This document shows, piece after piece, positions 10,423-22,669 of a stretch of 37,427 nucleotides of DNA (position 1 is the stretch's first letter; the number at the start of each line of letters is the position of its first letter). The stretch is from Azolla pinnata (lineage: Eukaryota; Streptophyta; Polypodiopsida; Salviniales; Salviniaceae). The translations under genes and the position numbers were made by a program. Below the pieces are notes generated by a model. That model saw only the letters and a list, made by a program, of their open reading frames with translations. It was not told where the DNA came from and ran no database searches. Location of the stretch: contig JBBBWG010031331.1 of assembly GCA_037176905.1 (NCBI GenBank), positions 6,504 through 43,930 on the forward strand, read 5' to 3'.

Positions 10423-13400
10423 CTATGGCTTCCACGACACCTCCATCTCAATCACCCGCGCCGTCCCATCACGGTTCTTTCCAGGCTGCAAGGTATAGCT
10501 CCCTGTCATAGTCCCCATTGCAATGACTCGATCGATCTGTATTGTTACCTTCCCTAAATTTCCCTGCAAAACGAACGCCCATCAACCACCCCATGAATGT
10601 CCAATAACTAAGTAGGAATACACATTACCAGAAGGAGGGACGCTGCTGTGGGTGTGATGAAGAAGGAAGTAGAGTGGAATAGCAAGGAAATTTAGAATAG
10701 GGCCTCAAAGAGCATCAAAAGCTGTTTTTTTTAGGTTTTTGGGATTTATCAGCTGGTGTTAGTTTCTTGGCTTAGAAAGAGGAAGTAAAGCTTTAGGCTG
10801 TACAAAATGGTATTTGGGTTTGAGATCCTTTATTGCAGTATTAGATTTTTGTAACCTTTGAGGTTGTATCAGCTTTTAGGACCCTAGAAAGTGGTGCTAG
10901 GTTTTTAGGGCTTCGTCAGGGTTCAGGGTCCTACAAAGTGGTACTGGGGTTTATGCGCCATGACATGTAGTAGGGTTTAGAACTCTTATGTAAACTTAGT
11001 TGGAACTCGACTCTATAAAATATTGTAAAGAATCTCTAAGCTAAATATTTGAATAAATGCTACTGAAAGGTTGTACGTAATTTATATGGATGCATGGATT
11101 TAACTACCAAAGAAAAATGTTGTGCTCATTTCCCACCTTCTAAGATGTACGCTTTAATTTGTACAAAATAAAATATTTAATGATGCACACGGTTGATTAG
11201 AAAAGCAACAAAAACATGTATGTTGTATGTCGCCCACCTTGCTAAGAGTGCTCTGGCTTTTGCAAACAATTTGAACTTTTTGGCCTCTAGGAGCATTGAC
11301 GAACGGCCAAGAAAATTCTTGGTTCCAATCTGGACAGGTAGTGTTAGATACAACCTGGAATCATAACATCCTTTTCATCAGCAAGATGTCGAAAATGATT
11401 TTTCTTAGTTCATTTGATGTGCATCAATGATACCGATAGATAGATAGACTGATAGATAGATAGATAGAGATTTATTCTATTATTATCTTTGCATGTGAAA
11501 TATGGCAGAAGTTATCGTTTTCACATGTTTCATGTGAAAGTGAGCACTGATTCTCGGCATTCAAAAACTTTATCAATGAATGTTATAGTTGCAAGAGCAT
11601 GGTCTTGGTGCGTGTGTTTGTGCATGATATATATATGTGTGTGTGACACACACATATACACATATACATACACACATATAAGAGAGAGAGAGAGAACCTT
11701 TGTTTCCTTGGCTGGACCATTCTCCAGTGAGATTTTGCAGAATGCATTTGTATTGCCAACTTTCAGCTTCAGATTCTTCCCATTTTTTATTGTCACAACT
11801 AAGTTCCCAGGCAAACGTATGAGCAGACTGCTTGCTTTCTCTAGGAGCCTTGATGATCCTGATTTAATAAGACCTTGCAAGGCAGGAATAGCACTTGCCA
11901 TTGCCAAAACTTGTGTAGCTTCCGAAACTTCTTTTGTGCTTCTCTCCCATGCTTTCCTAATCTGGAATAGAATGTCGAGGGATGTACCTTGAACAGACTC
12001 TGATTTATTACTCAAGACTTTTATAAGGTGAGGGATACAGTGAGTTGCTGCTTCTGTAGTACATAACTCCGGAAAATTGGTGAATAGCAAAGCCAAGGAT
12101 TTTATAATGTCTTCAGTGATGGTTGAGCCACAGGCTAAGTTGTTTCCTAATGTAGCTGCAAACGTGAAACAGTAGATTGTATTAGAAATATCGGGATAAT
12201 TTAATAGTATGGTAATGTCCTCACGAGTGTTTAGATATTTTCCTGTGTGGAATATATTCTACTTACCCGCGTTGCCTATGATGTTCAACATCGTCCATGA
12301 TAGGGGGTCATGGTTGGAAAGTGTTCATAAGATTCTTTTAGGTTATGCTGAATAAAGAAAAACAATCAACAAGAAGTGTTACTGGTATTTGGTACCTGTT
12401 AATGTTTCTAGAATGCTCTTCGAAGCATTCTCTGGGATAGCATGAATGGAGAAGAGGGTGCTTGCCAGCCTTGTAGCTTGCTCCTCTGTTTCTTTATTAT
12501 TTGAGTTGAGCAATTTGCAGATTAATTCAACTACTCCTGCTTCTACTAGATCATGGCTATTCACTCGGCTATTGGAAACAATATTCTGTAAAGCACTGAG
12601 AGAAACTATTCGTATGTCTTGTGGTGACTGCCTTTCAAAGATTTTTACAAGTGCTCGACAAGCAAGCACGATGTCAGCTGATGATGATGATGTGACACCA
12701 GACTGTTGGAAAAGATCCCCTAGTGCAAGCGTTGACAAGAGCTGAGAAGCTCTATTTGTTGTCTTCGGGTTGAGCAAATAGTTTGCAAGGGGTGCAACTG
12801 CTGTATATGCTATTTTTGTGTCTCTCACCTTCTTATCATTCAGTATAGCTTCAAGTATTTGAGCTGATTCTTCCTCACACTTGTGGCACCTCAATAATTC
12901 CGTCAGTGCATATAAAGCACCACATTTCACAAATGTTTCAGCATATATTGCCTTCTCCTTTTGCAAAGTGAGCATTGCACGAAGCGCAACTAAAATAATT
13001 TTCTCATTATCAGATTGTAACATTCCAACCAGAACTTCAATAGGTATCTTCCAACAGTAGTTTTTGTTGTTTCGTAAGACATTGTATACCACTGAAGCAG
13101 CTGATTCCCACAATTCGTGAGGTGGCAATGGGTCAAGCTCAACAATCACTTTAGAAACCACATCAATCCCGCCCAATTCAGCCACTGCTTGTGGTAGTAC
13201 TTCTGAAGCAATCTCTAAAGCAAAAACTGTTCTCTGCATCCCTGTAGCTGCCAATGTAATTAGTGACAAGATTACCTTCTCTGTAATCATGCTGTGCTCT
13301 AGCCTTCTCTGCAACAGAAGGTGAGAGAATAATTCCGATGCCAGCTTTTGCACTTTCTGTGAAGGAGAATCTAACAATGTGATAAGTTGATTGATAAGTT

Positions 13401-16400
13401 GAGTTGGGCTCAACTTGAAGTCTGAAAGCCCCTGAGGATTCCCTATAATCTTCGTTAGGATCTGCATGGCGCTGTATTGAACATCTGTTCCCAGTCCTGG
13501 TCGTGATATAACAGACAAAAGGAACTCTATTGTGCTTGGAAAAGGAATTTCATCATGTGAGAAGCCGATGTGTGTCATGATCTGGAGAAGCTCTACGGCT
13601 GAAGCACAAGCGAAATCAGATAAAGAGGGCAAAACATGGAGGATTTTCCCAATATCTGCACCATCTTTGCGCATCTCAATTAGATAACTCTTATCAGCTT
13701 TTGCTAATTTCACAAGTGAGCTGAGAGCAACTTCATACATTGAGGCATTGTCTTCTGTAAGCAGTGCTCTTAGTGTTTTCAATACACCATGTGTGACCGC
13801 GATATCTGATAAAGAGATGGCATCGAAAGAGTTATTCAGAGCATGATGGACTGCAAGCCATGTGGATCTTGCTGTTTGATCTCCAGCAAGCACGACAAGT
13901 GGCTCGATGCAACAAGCAGCTGCTGGATTTGCTCGAATGCGCGGAAAACTAAACAATGCATAGCACAAACCTGCCGCTTCCTCTTTGAGATCTAAAGAAC
14001 AATCAGCCCACAATGTCTTACATAGGAATTCTAAACATTTTGATTCAGGATCCAATGCTATGAGCATTGCCTTCGGCTGATTATCTATGCACAATGTGGA
14101 AAGTGTTCTAAGGGCTATCCTTTGCTCTTTTTGTGAACCTGTATGAAGCATTTCCAATAATGGGGGGATTGCTTGCCTAGCTGTTTCACTGGCTTTAATA
14201 TGATCTGCTATAAACAATTCCTGTAGGGCCCTGCTTGCACTATACCTTGCACTTTTTCCACCAAGGTGCAGAAGTGCCACAAGCTGTTGCAATGCACTGA
14301 TTGCTGACTTATGACACCTTAATTCTACACTTGAAAAGAGGATGCGGAGTAAGTCTGCTGTGCATTCTTCCATGTTATGTTGAGGTCCTAATGATAAGTA
14401 CCTGGTTAGTGCCTCCAAAATCCCAGCTTCTGCCATCAATAACTTGCTTTCAGGGTTCTCTGTTGCAAGCATTGCCAGCAGCCCTTCGGCAAAGAGAGGA
14501 GCATCTGGTCTATCTGAACTGGGGGTTAATAATTCAATTAGAGCTGGGATCACCTTCTTTATAGCAGAGCCTGTTTTAATGTCAACTTTCCTTAATAGAT
14601 TCTCTAATGCTGTTTGCACTGGGTTTGGAACCAACATGAATTCATGTGCTATGTCAAGGAACTTAGGGTTATCTGTTTCTATTCTTGCAAGAAGAGATAT
14701 CAACCCTACTGGAATACCTGAGTTAGATACAGTGAGGATGCTGCTATAGTCTTCTGTAAGGAGAAGGTTTGCAATCGCTTGGCTGGAAAAATACCTTTCT
14801 GAGGGATCATCTGATTTGAGTGAATTGGCAAGCAGAGGTATGATGTGGCCGACTGCTGGAGAATGTAGGACATCCCTGTCTTGAAACAGGATAGCCATGA
14901 GCAGGACACTGATCCATTTTCCTCCATTTTCCTGTGTGTCATCCTGTAACATGAAAAGGACTTCATATAAGGCCATTATGAAATTCAGCAGGATCCTTGA
15001 GCTACATACGTTTTATCACAAGATGGTGGTAGGAATTTTCCTGGGTGGAAAAGATCTGTGTTTCACATGATGAAATTCTGCAGGCAAGGCTATGTTTACC
15101 TAGCTGGGTGTGCTGCAGATGGTCATAGTGTTAGGGCCTTATTCTCTATGTGGGAATCATAGTGGGGACATTTCTAAGACTTCTTGTGTGCATGCTTGCA
15201 TAAAACCTAATACATACCCCTGTTCTGTGACTGAAGCATCCAAGTTCCTCAATTATTGCATCCATGGCACCGGCCTCTGCTATGACACATTTCATATCAT
15301 TGTCATAAGAAGCCATAACACAAAGCAACCATAGAGCAACATTCTTCCTACGGTATTTGGAGTGCTTCTTTTGGAACTTGTCATTCTCAGGATATCCTGC
15401 TTCAGGCAATGCACGCTCGGGGTTCTTCGGGTCAAGCTCAACGATGTTGTTGTTATCATCTGATAAAAGCTCATCTACTTTGAGCATTTTTACCAATGAG
15501 TGGATCAAATCAATCCAAACATTTGATTTCAACAGGGAGTTCATCGTCTGCTGATGCTGTTTTTTCATGGCGTAGGTAAGGAGAGATATTGCTCCGATCT
15601 GTACATCTGTACTTGGAGCAACTATTATTTTTTCTGCGAGAGCACATACACAACTTTCTGTGCTTGCAACTTTGTCTCCAATGAGAACTGGTTGGTCCCT
15701 GTAGATTCTAGAGAGTATTTGTATTACACTGTCCTTAACTAATGCTGGTCCCTTTGCTAGACAATCAATAAGTGGAGTGACTGTTTGCGGAGCCTTGTCA
15801 AGAGCTGACCATAATTTCTGGTTGGGATTGGTTTCTGCCTTGTTGGGTCTTGCCAAATAAACAAGGGTCTCTAAAACTTCCAGTGTTGCAATATCTTCCA
15901 ATTTCATTGTGCCGAGAAGAGCGATCATCGCAAGCACTGCATCAGAGCGCTGAACCTTTTCTAAAATGACATCATCCGCATGGTTTGACTGCAATATTCT
16001 TGAAAGGGCTCTGGTAGCTTGTCTTCTTCCTTCCGGGGTACCTACTTGTAATATGCGAGTTAATGGTTGAACAATGTCTCCGATTCCTTCTTTTTTTGAT
16101 ATCTCATCATCCTGAAGTAGATTGGCTAGTGCTGAAGTAGCTTGTTCAAGCACTTCTATATTGGTAGATGTGCACAATTTGAGAAGAAGAGGTAGTGTTT
16201 CTGATGCTGTTTTTGCTATCTCAGGGTTATTTGCTATTGAATCGAAAAGAGATGCAAAGCATCGAGCTGCATATACGGATACCGGTTCATTATTGGCAAT
16301 AAGTATCTTTTGCAGGGGTGCTATGAGTTGTGCTGCCAGTGGGGGACTCTGGCACATGTCTACTCTGTCATCAAGAAGCTTGGCAAAGATGCAAGCAGCT

Positions 16401-18304
16401 TGTTTCTGTGTCTCTTCTTTGAAAGAAGCGAGCATTCTTATCAATGAACGGAACGATTCATTCACTGGTGAACCATCACACAAGATGTCAGCTAGAGGAG
16501 AGATGGAGAGAAGATGGCCTATAATGTCTGCTATGTACTCCTTTGATGGTGGAGCATCCTCTGCCAGTATGGAGTTCAACTGCACGACAGTGGATGTATC
16601 AGAATTGCTTACTAAATGCTTTAACATTGTTGCTGCTACCTCCTGGCCTCTTGAGTCAGTGTTCCGCAGCATCCATAAGAGAGCAGGCACAGCTCCTGAT
16701 TTCTTGACAAATGAGAGGATGTCTTCACTGTGATTGCATAGATTGCCAAGGATGGTAGCAGAGTATTCCTTTGCTTTGATTGAACCTACATGAAGAATGT
16801 GAACTAGAGGTGGTATTCCCCCAGCAGCTGTGAATGCCCATTTGCTCTCATCAATCTCGTGGGACAGGATGGATAACAAGAAAAGTGCACATTCTTGCTG
16901 CTCTTCACTCGAAGCTCCTCCTAACAAGGATATGAGCAGCTGGATACCTTGTCGTTGTTCCACTGCATGCCATAGATCACTGTTTGGATCACACAGCCTG
17001 AGAAAACAGTTCAGAATCTCAGCTTGTTGAGTACCGTATGGTTCCATTGCTATTAAGATGATGAGGTTCGCTTTCACATCTGCATGTGGTATGCAGATAC
17101 TCAAGTGTTTGTTGCGGTAGAGGCTGGCTAAAGCTTCAATTGCCCTTTGCTGAATTGATTCTGATTCATGCAACTCAATTTTCTCCACTAATATCTCCTC
17201 AATCCTGAGTGGATCTATTGATGCGGAAGAGACCGTAGATTGTTCTTCGTTATTGAAAATAAGAAGAGCTGAGGCAAGCGAACCGAGTGTGTACTCAGTG
17301 GCATGCAAATCTGATGATCTTGCGCCAAGGCTCTCCAGCATTTCATGTATGATCAAATCTACCCCACCTGAGATGTTTGCTAATGCACCCATGGCATGTT
17401 CCCGGAGAGATTCTATCTCATCCTCACCAGCCATTATGTCCTCCTTGCAAGGTGGAACGGTAGCAGCCATTAACGTGGGAATGCCTTTTGATTTGATTAT
17501 GAGCTGCCTTGAGTCTTTATGGACTTTGGAAAGGGTTTTCAGAGCCCTAGCTGCCTCTGCCCTGACTCTCAACTCCTTGCCTTGTGACATTAATTTGAGC
17601 AATATGTTAACATATCCTGATTGTATGATCTTGCTGCAGGTGCTATGCTCTTGCAGCATCAGCTGTGCTAGAAGATAGCAACAGTGGCCTTGGGCTTCAG
17701 GGTTGCAAGAAATAACCAACACTTTTGTAAGTATATGAAGGCCCCCAGCTTTAATGGTGTCCTCCCAGAATCCATCTGTGCTGCTGCATAGGTTTAGCAG
17801 TGTTCCAGTGAGAAGACCATCAAGTGGTTTGGCTAACCTCTTCAAACATAGCCCGAGTTGTTCCCACAGGTAAAGTACCGTGCCCTCTGTGGAGAAGATC
17901 TTTGATGCAATCTTATCACAATGGCTTGCCTCTGAAACTGCATATAAGGCTCGAGCAGCAACAATCTCTGATTCTGCATGGCCAGATTTCAGCAAATCAA
18001 GTAAAGGAGGGATGCATCCACCGAGGAGTAATTTAGCCCTCATCTCATCTTTCTTGGCGAGGATCTCAAGAACCATAGCAGCCAGGTTTCTTGTTGGTGT
18101 GAAACCCGATCTGACATTGGAGACCAGGGCTGGAATTGACTGAGGATGGCAACTGATGGCAGTTACAGCATCTTCATTACTGCTCATAAGGTCATAAAGG
18201 CTCCTCAAACTCGATTCGCTCAGCTGGTGCGTCGATCCAGAGTTCAGTTGTAGTTTCTCAATGCATTGAGCGACCGTCGTCTGAAGTTTGTCAAATGGAT
18301 CCAT
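10423..18304 (-). CDS. CELLULOSE SYNTHASE INTERACTIVE (CSI) protein, five coding exons, complete
   Basis: Exons in transcript order: 18304-15218, 14943-12396, 12155-11698, 11354-11238, 10563-10423; splice phases agree and the CDS is 6351 nt (2116 aa), close to the roughly 2100-2150 aa of CSI1/CSI3. CSI proteins tie plasma-membrane cellulose synthase complexes to cortical microtubules and guide their trafficking. About 1990 residues are armadillo/HEAT-type helical repeats; typical CSI segments include KVLLGGCIPPLL-like (KLLLGGCIPPLLDLLKSG), KIFSTEGTVLYLWEQL, GIQLLISLLGGASSEEQQECA, ESKWAFTAAGGIPPLV, NLCNHSEDI, LFQDRDV and HKCEEESAQILEAI. A C2 domain occupies about residues 1993-2116: LVVTIKNGKNLKLKVGNTNAFCKISL, then PDWNQEFSWPF, then GNLGKVTIQIDRV. 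The Met at 18304 matches an internal Met of the Arabidopsis N-terminus, so a short upstream exon could add residues. Some segments (HKCEEES, CKSQSTLSK) look nearer to CSI3 than CSI1, so I give no numbered symbol. Confidence 0.95.
10564..11237 (-). other. Last intron of the CSI gene
   Basis: The intron separates the two C2-domain exons (CKSQSTLSK at 11354-11238 and GNLGKVTIQIDRV at 10563-10423). It is T-rich on the plus strand and contains repeated GGTTTTTAGG/GGGTTT-like words around 10730-10980, but no exon or transposon that I can identify. Confidence 0.5.
11437..11470. repeat. GATA tetranucleotide microsatellite
   Basis: About eight GATA units with one GACT interruption lie in the CSI intron just upstream (in transcript sense) of the acceptor at 11355. 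Confidence 0.85.
11626..11697. repeat. Compound TA/TG/AC/AG dinucleotide tract abutting the exon-3 donor
   Basis: On the plus strand TATATATATG is followed by GTGTGTGTG, ACACACACA, mixed ATAC runs and finally AGAGAGAGAGAG. The last run directly abuts the CSI exon ending at 11698, so on the transcribed strand the intron opens GTTCTCTCTCTC. The GTGTGTG/CACACAC pair can form a hairpin. Confidence 0.85.
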
Positions 18305-18659
18305 ATGACTGGAATGGTGATTCTGAAACAATCACCTTCAAATGTGAGTAACCGGTCTACCAGCGCATGTTAGCAAGTATACTTCTTTAAAGTTTTTGAG
18401 TTTTGTAAGGTTTTGACTCTGAATCAAACAATGAGGATGATGAAATTAGGATGTTTCATATATTCCAATTTGGCCAGCATAAATTTGGTGCAGGTTTTTC
18501 CTTGTTCAAGTAATTTAGCAAGAGTTTCTGTTGGAAGCCAGATGGTTTGGAAACTAGCGCATGAGGTTCCAGCTTTACTGAATGCTAGATAAGTAATCAC
18601 ATCAGTGCATGGGAAACTTCATCTTCTCCAAGAGCTTCGTATGCCTTGGCAATTCTCTG
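18305..18659 (-). promoter_or_regulatory. Probable 5' UTR intron region of CSI
   Basis: A good acceptor (GATTGTTTCAG before 18322) sits 18 bases upstream of the CSI start codon. It suggests that the first coding exon is preceded by an intron and a separate upstream leader exon. The leader cannot be placed; 19020-19440 is one candidate because it is less AT-rich and lies beyond the tandem repeat. Confidence 0.4.
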
Positions 18660-19000
18660 AAAGCTAGAATTGTTATCTCAACTTAGATAACAATTCAAAG
18701 GGCTTATAGTTCAAAGGGCTTATAGAATGCTACAATTGGTATCTAAACTTAACATAAGTTTTCAAAGGGCTTAGAGAAAGCTAGAATTGGTATCTCAACT
18801 TAGATAAGTTTTCAAAGGGCTTATGGAGAAGCTAGAATTGGTATATCAACTTAACATGAGTTTTCAAAGGGGCTTATGGAGAAGCTAGAATTGGTATATC
18901 AACTTAACATAAGTTTTCAAAGGGCTTAGAGAAAGCTAGAATTGGCATCTCAACTTAGACAGGTTTTGAAAGGGCTTACAGAAATCTAAATTGGTATCTA
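18660..19000. repeat. About 51-bp minisatellite, six to seven copies
   Basis: The word AATTGG recurs at about 18734, 18785, 18836, 18889, 18940 and 18989, giving spacings of 51, 51, 53, 51 and 49. Each unit reads GCTAGAATTGGTATCTCAAC followed by TTAGATAAGTTTTCAAAGGG and CTTATGGAGAA. Copies at the left edge are shorter and more diverged. The array probably lies within a CSI leader intron or its promoter. Confidence 0.9.
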
Positions 19001-19439
19001 CAACTCAAAAATCATTTGCATCTTACTATACAGGAATGTTGATTGTGCAATCTCCAAAGCAGATAAGTTCACAATTACGCCCCGGTGTTTGCTGAAGAAA
19101 ACCCAATGACAGAAGGACTGATGGCTGGGTATGGAGCTCAGTGGTGATCAGGTAAGACCAGGAAAATGATTGTAGTGGATGATTGAACTGACCATGAATC
19201 GGCGAAGAGTAGGAATCGCCGCCGGCGACGAAGCGAGAGAGGCTTCGAGAGCACACAATCAGATGAGAGAATGAATGTATGGTGAAATGCAAGGATCTCG
19301 TTCGCGGTCGGGAGGAATATGTTTGTGCATGGAGTAGCAAGGATGGAGAAGAGGCTTGCAACTGGTTGGTCATCTGGAGATGTCAGATATGGTTGGGGAG
19401 TGGGGTCTATGGAGAGAAACCACCTACCTAATTTGCTCA

Positions 19440-19600
19440 TTTGATGATTGATTTTCTGCTAAAAATGGATAATCGAAAGCTCTCATGAACACCTTAACCT
19501 TGCTTGATCAATGAAAGAGGATCGACAAAAGGGACTAAAACCAAGAAATTATGTTTGAGTCGATTGTATTGAGGTGTGTATCTAGGCTACCTTGTGATTA
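19440..19600. other. Intergenic spacer between CSI upstream region and the 50-bp array
   Basis: No gene or repeat is apparent. The minus-strand open frame ending near 19138 shows no family resemblance and may be leader sequence of the CSI transcript. Confidence 0.3.
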
Positions 19601-19604
19601 TCGC

Positions 19605-19812
19605 CCGCTAATTGGACACCTCGTGATTAGCGAGCTGCTATCGCTTGCCAATCGACTGCCTTGGCTTGCGATTAGGGAGCCTTTTGTGATTAGCTTACTA
19701 ATCGGCTGCTTTGGCTTGCGATTAGGGAGCTGTTTGTGATTAGCTTGCTAATCGGCTGCCTTGGCTTGCGATTAGGGAGCCATTTGTGATTAGCTTGCTA
19801 ATCGGACACCTT
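19605..19812. repeat. 50-bp minisatellite, about four copies
   Basis: ATTAGGGAGC recurs at 19671, 19721 and 19771 (exact 50-base spacing). Units read TTTGTGATTAGCTTGCTAAT, then CGGCTGCCTTGGCTTGCGAT, then TAGGGAGCCA. Diverged copies flank the core (GATTATCGCCCGCTAATTGG near 19590 and again near 19820-19900). Each unit contains the near-palindrome ATTAGCTTGCTAAT. Confidence 0.9.
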
Positions 19813-19899
19813 GTAATTATCGACCCATCGGTGGATAATTTGCTCCACTGATTAGCCACCTTGAGTGAGATTAGTGAGCCTTTCGCGGATAATCGCCCA

Positions 19900-21245
19900 C
19901 TAATTATAAGCAACTAGCAAGAGGGATGTTGGTGTCATATCTCTTGAGTGATCTTTCCTTAGCAACCGACATGCGAAGAATGAATCCTTGAGAGTTAGAG
20001 AAACATGGGCCCATCTCTAATCAAGGGTGGGGTTGCTTAGAAGTCAAATAGCCCCAATGAAGTGGATGCTCTCATGATCCCCCTATTAGTATATGATTTT
20101 TGCAGTGAGGATTGATAAATATATATATAACCCAATCCTGTTTCTTTTCTTTGTTAAATCTTCTTTTGGGTTTTGTCCATGCTTTGCCAGATGAGATTCT
20201 TGGCATCCTCAAATTGCTCCTCCTTGGGTATTGTGTGTTGCAAAAACCAAAAGAGAACAAAAAGAAACAGTTGGTGGTAGTTGAGATGGTTCATCTCAAT
20301 CATGGCATCTGAAAATATAAATAATTTGGAAATCCTACTCAGAATATGGCAAATTGGATCCGGAGGTTTGCATCTGGGCTTCACCAGAGCCTTGTGAAAC
20401 AAAGGCATTTTTTAAAAACATGATCGATTGGGATTTTTCCAAATCAGCTAGAAATGTTTAGATAATGTATCTGCGATTTTAGGACGTCATCATATAGCTT
20501 AAACGTCATTATCGATGTGTTTTCAAAGTGAATTAGTTACTTTTTAAGAAGGATTCAAATGCCTTCAAAATGTTAATATTTCAGTTAAATTAAGATGCGC
20601 AACTTAAAACTAATGTATTAATTTTCATTTTCCTAGCCAAAGGATGATTAATATTAAGTGAACTGTAAAAGCGAATTGCGATTCGGATCGCTTGTTACAC
20701 TATCACATGCGAGCCATCGCAGTTCATCAAGGTTATCACTTGCCTACAGTCATTGATGAATAATTGCTCACGCCATATTTTCAATTACTTTTTATTTTCT
20801 AAGGTATTTTTATAACTGCGATTCCATTCGTTTTCTTTGAGGCTTTCTATAATTTTTACTCCCTTGAATCGAGAAAAGATGAATAAACTAAAATTGGACC
20901 CGTTACTTTAGAGTGCGATGTACGTTTCGTTGAACCTTTGGGCAGCTGGAATTGGATTAGTTATCATGCAAACCAAAGTTTCGGAGAGGTGTCATTAAAT
21001 CCCATTGTGCATGCTCAAACGATGGGCTCACTTCAATTATTTGTCAAGAATTTCTGCGTGGCTACGCTAGATTTTTAGTGCTTTGACACAAGTCAAGTCA
21101 AGTCAGAGCTGGTGCAGTAGTTGTCTAGCAAGCCCAATTAGAGCTGTTGCTCGAATGAACGCTTACTTACCTCTACAAAACCTAATGTTTACACACATTC
21201 CGCTCGCAACCTCACTGCGCACTCTCAATTGCGGCGTTCATCAGT
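19900..21245. other. Intergenic region without recognisable genes
   Basis: About 1.3 kb of mostly AT-rich DNA. Short open frames around 20072-20408 on both strands overlap one another and match no family I know. No RNA gene or intact transposon was seen. Confidence 0.4.
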
Positions 21246-21246
21246 T

Positions 21247-21268
21247 TAAAAAAAAAAAAAAAAAAAAA
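21247..21268 (+). repeat. Poly(A) tract
   Basis: About 22 adenines follow CAGTTTA. The run could be the 3' end of an old retroposed transcript, but no source gene or target-site duplication could be identified upstream. Confidence 0.7.
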
Positions 21269-21420
21269 CCTTGAACAATCGAGAGTCACTACTCATGAGC
21301 ATCACGAAGAATGTATTGTTTTTGGTCTCAAAGGTCATATTTGACCTTTGAAAGACGGATAAACAAATCTCTTTGCATTGGCAAACTCTTGGTGTTCTTT
21401 GCGGCGACTGATGGCAAAGA

Positions 21421-22668
21421 ATATATGTGGGTGTAATCAATGAGCATCTCGTGGGCTTTTTTCTCGACCGACTTGCTAATGTAGAAGTCCTTCACTAGAT
21501 TGGGCTACAGACCCTAAACCCTAAACCCTAAACCCTAAACCCTAAACCCAATCTATGCAGTGGACGATAACAAGAATATATACGGGCATAATCAGCGAGC
21601 AGCTCATGGGTTTTTCACCCGACCGACCTAATGGGAGTTTCGTTGAGGGTGCCACCATAAATGGCCTTCACTAGATGGGGCTCCAGACCCTAACCCCTAA
21701 ACCCTAAACCCTAACCCCTAAACCCTAAACCCTAACCTCTAAACCCTAAATCCTAAACCCTTAACCCAACTCTGAATTTTTAGCAAATTCATTGAAGTTG
21801 TCACCGTTGTCCTGATGTTTTGGGCGTTTGATGTGAAATGCATAGAGAGGAGGAATGTCAAATGGTTTTTTTCCCTTATACGTTTTTTTGTTTTTTTTCG
21901 TACTTTTTTTCTATGAAGACCCACTCCACAACCTATATACGAAGTGCTTAGACGAAAATCTAAAAGCGTAATACCTACTTCTAAACCCTAATAATTTATT
22001 TCTAAAATTTTTATACCTGATTGCTAAACCCTAATCTCTTCTTATCTCTCTACTAAATCCTAATCTTTCTAATCTATTTTTCAAGTAAACCCTAATATTT
22101 CCTATAATCTAATCATACTTCCTCTTATCTCTCAAATATCTCTAACCTAAACCTAATTTCCACTATCTCTTATTCAAACCTAATCTTTCTAATCTCTCTA
22201 ATATCCAGTATCCAAACCTAGCCTGACTAATCTCTTTGTTAATCTCAATCTTTCCTAATCTCTCTTCTAAACCCTAATTTATCTTCTCCTAAACCCCGAT
22301 CTCTCTAATATAAGTAATCCTACTCCCTCTTACTTCTATAGATTTTACTAGTATATTCTCTTAATTCGGGGACACAACTGTAACGATTTTCTTTAATTAC
22401 AATCACATTTCTCTTAATCTCTGGCAAGTATTCATCTCCTGGTTCAGAACCTCGGTGGTTCCACTCTGACACACATATCTAGAGCTGTACAGCCCAGAAT
22501 TCTACGGCAGTGTAAATGGCCTTCACTAGATGGGGCTCCAGTCCCTAAACCCTAAATTCTAAACCCTAAATCCTAAACTCTAAACCCTAAATCCTAAATC
22601 CTAAACTCTAAACCCTAAATCCTAAATCCTAAACCCTTAACCCAACTCTGAAATATTTAGCAAATCTG
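21421..22668. repeat. Block of interstitial telomeric repeats with duplicated flanks
   Basis: Three CCCTAAA-type clusters (21511-21550, 21687-21768, 22541-22643) each follow a copy of CCTTCACTAGATGGGGCTCC. Two of them are followed by CCCTTAACCCAACTCTGAA and a TTTAGCAAAT word. The sequence before the first two clusters is also duplicated (GGGxxTAATCAxxGAGCA ... GACCGAC at about 21430 and 21585). The stretch between (21960-22330) is rich in degenerate CTAAACCCTAAT and TAATCTCTC words. Segmental duplication of a telomere-repeat-containing unit explains the pattern. Confidence 0.85.
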
Positions 22669-22669
22669 A

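Noticed and set aside
19026-19440. Two overlapping minus-strand open frames upstream of CSI
   Set aside because: No recognisable protein similarity; the region is better explained as possible CSI leader or promoter sequence.
21247-21268. Poly(A) tract as evidence of a processed pseudogene
   Set aside because: No upstream sequence resembling a coding gene and no flanking direct repeat could be found.
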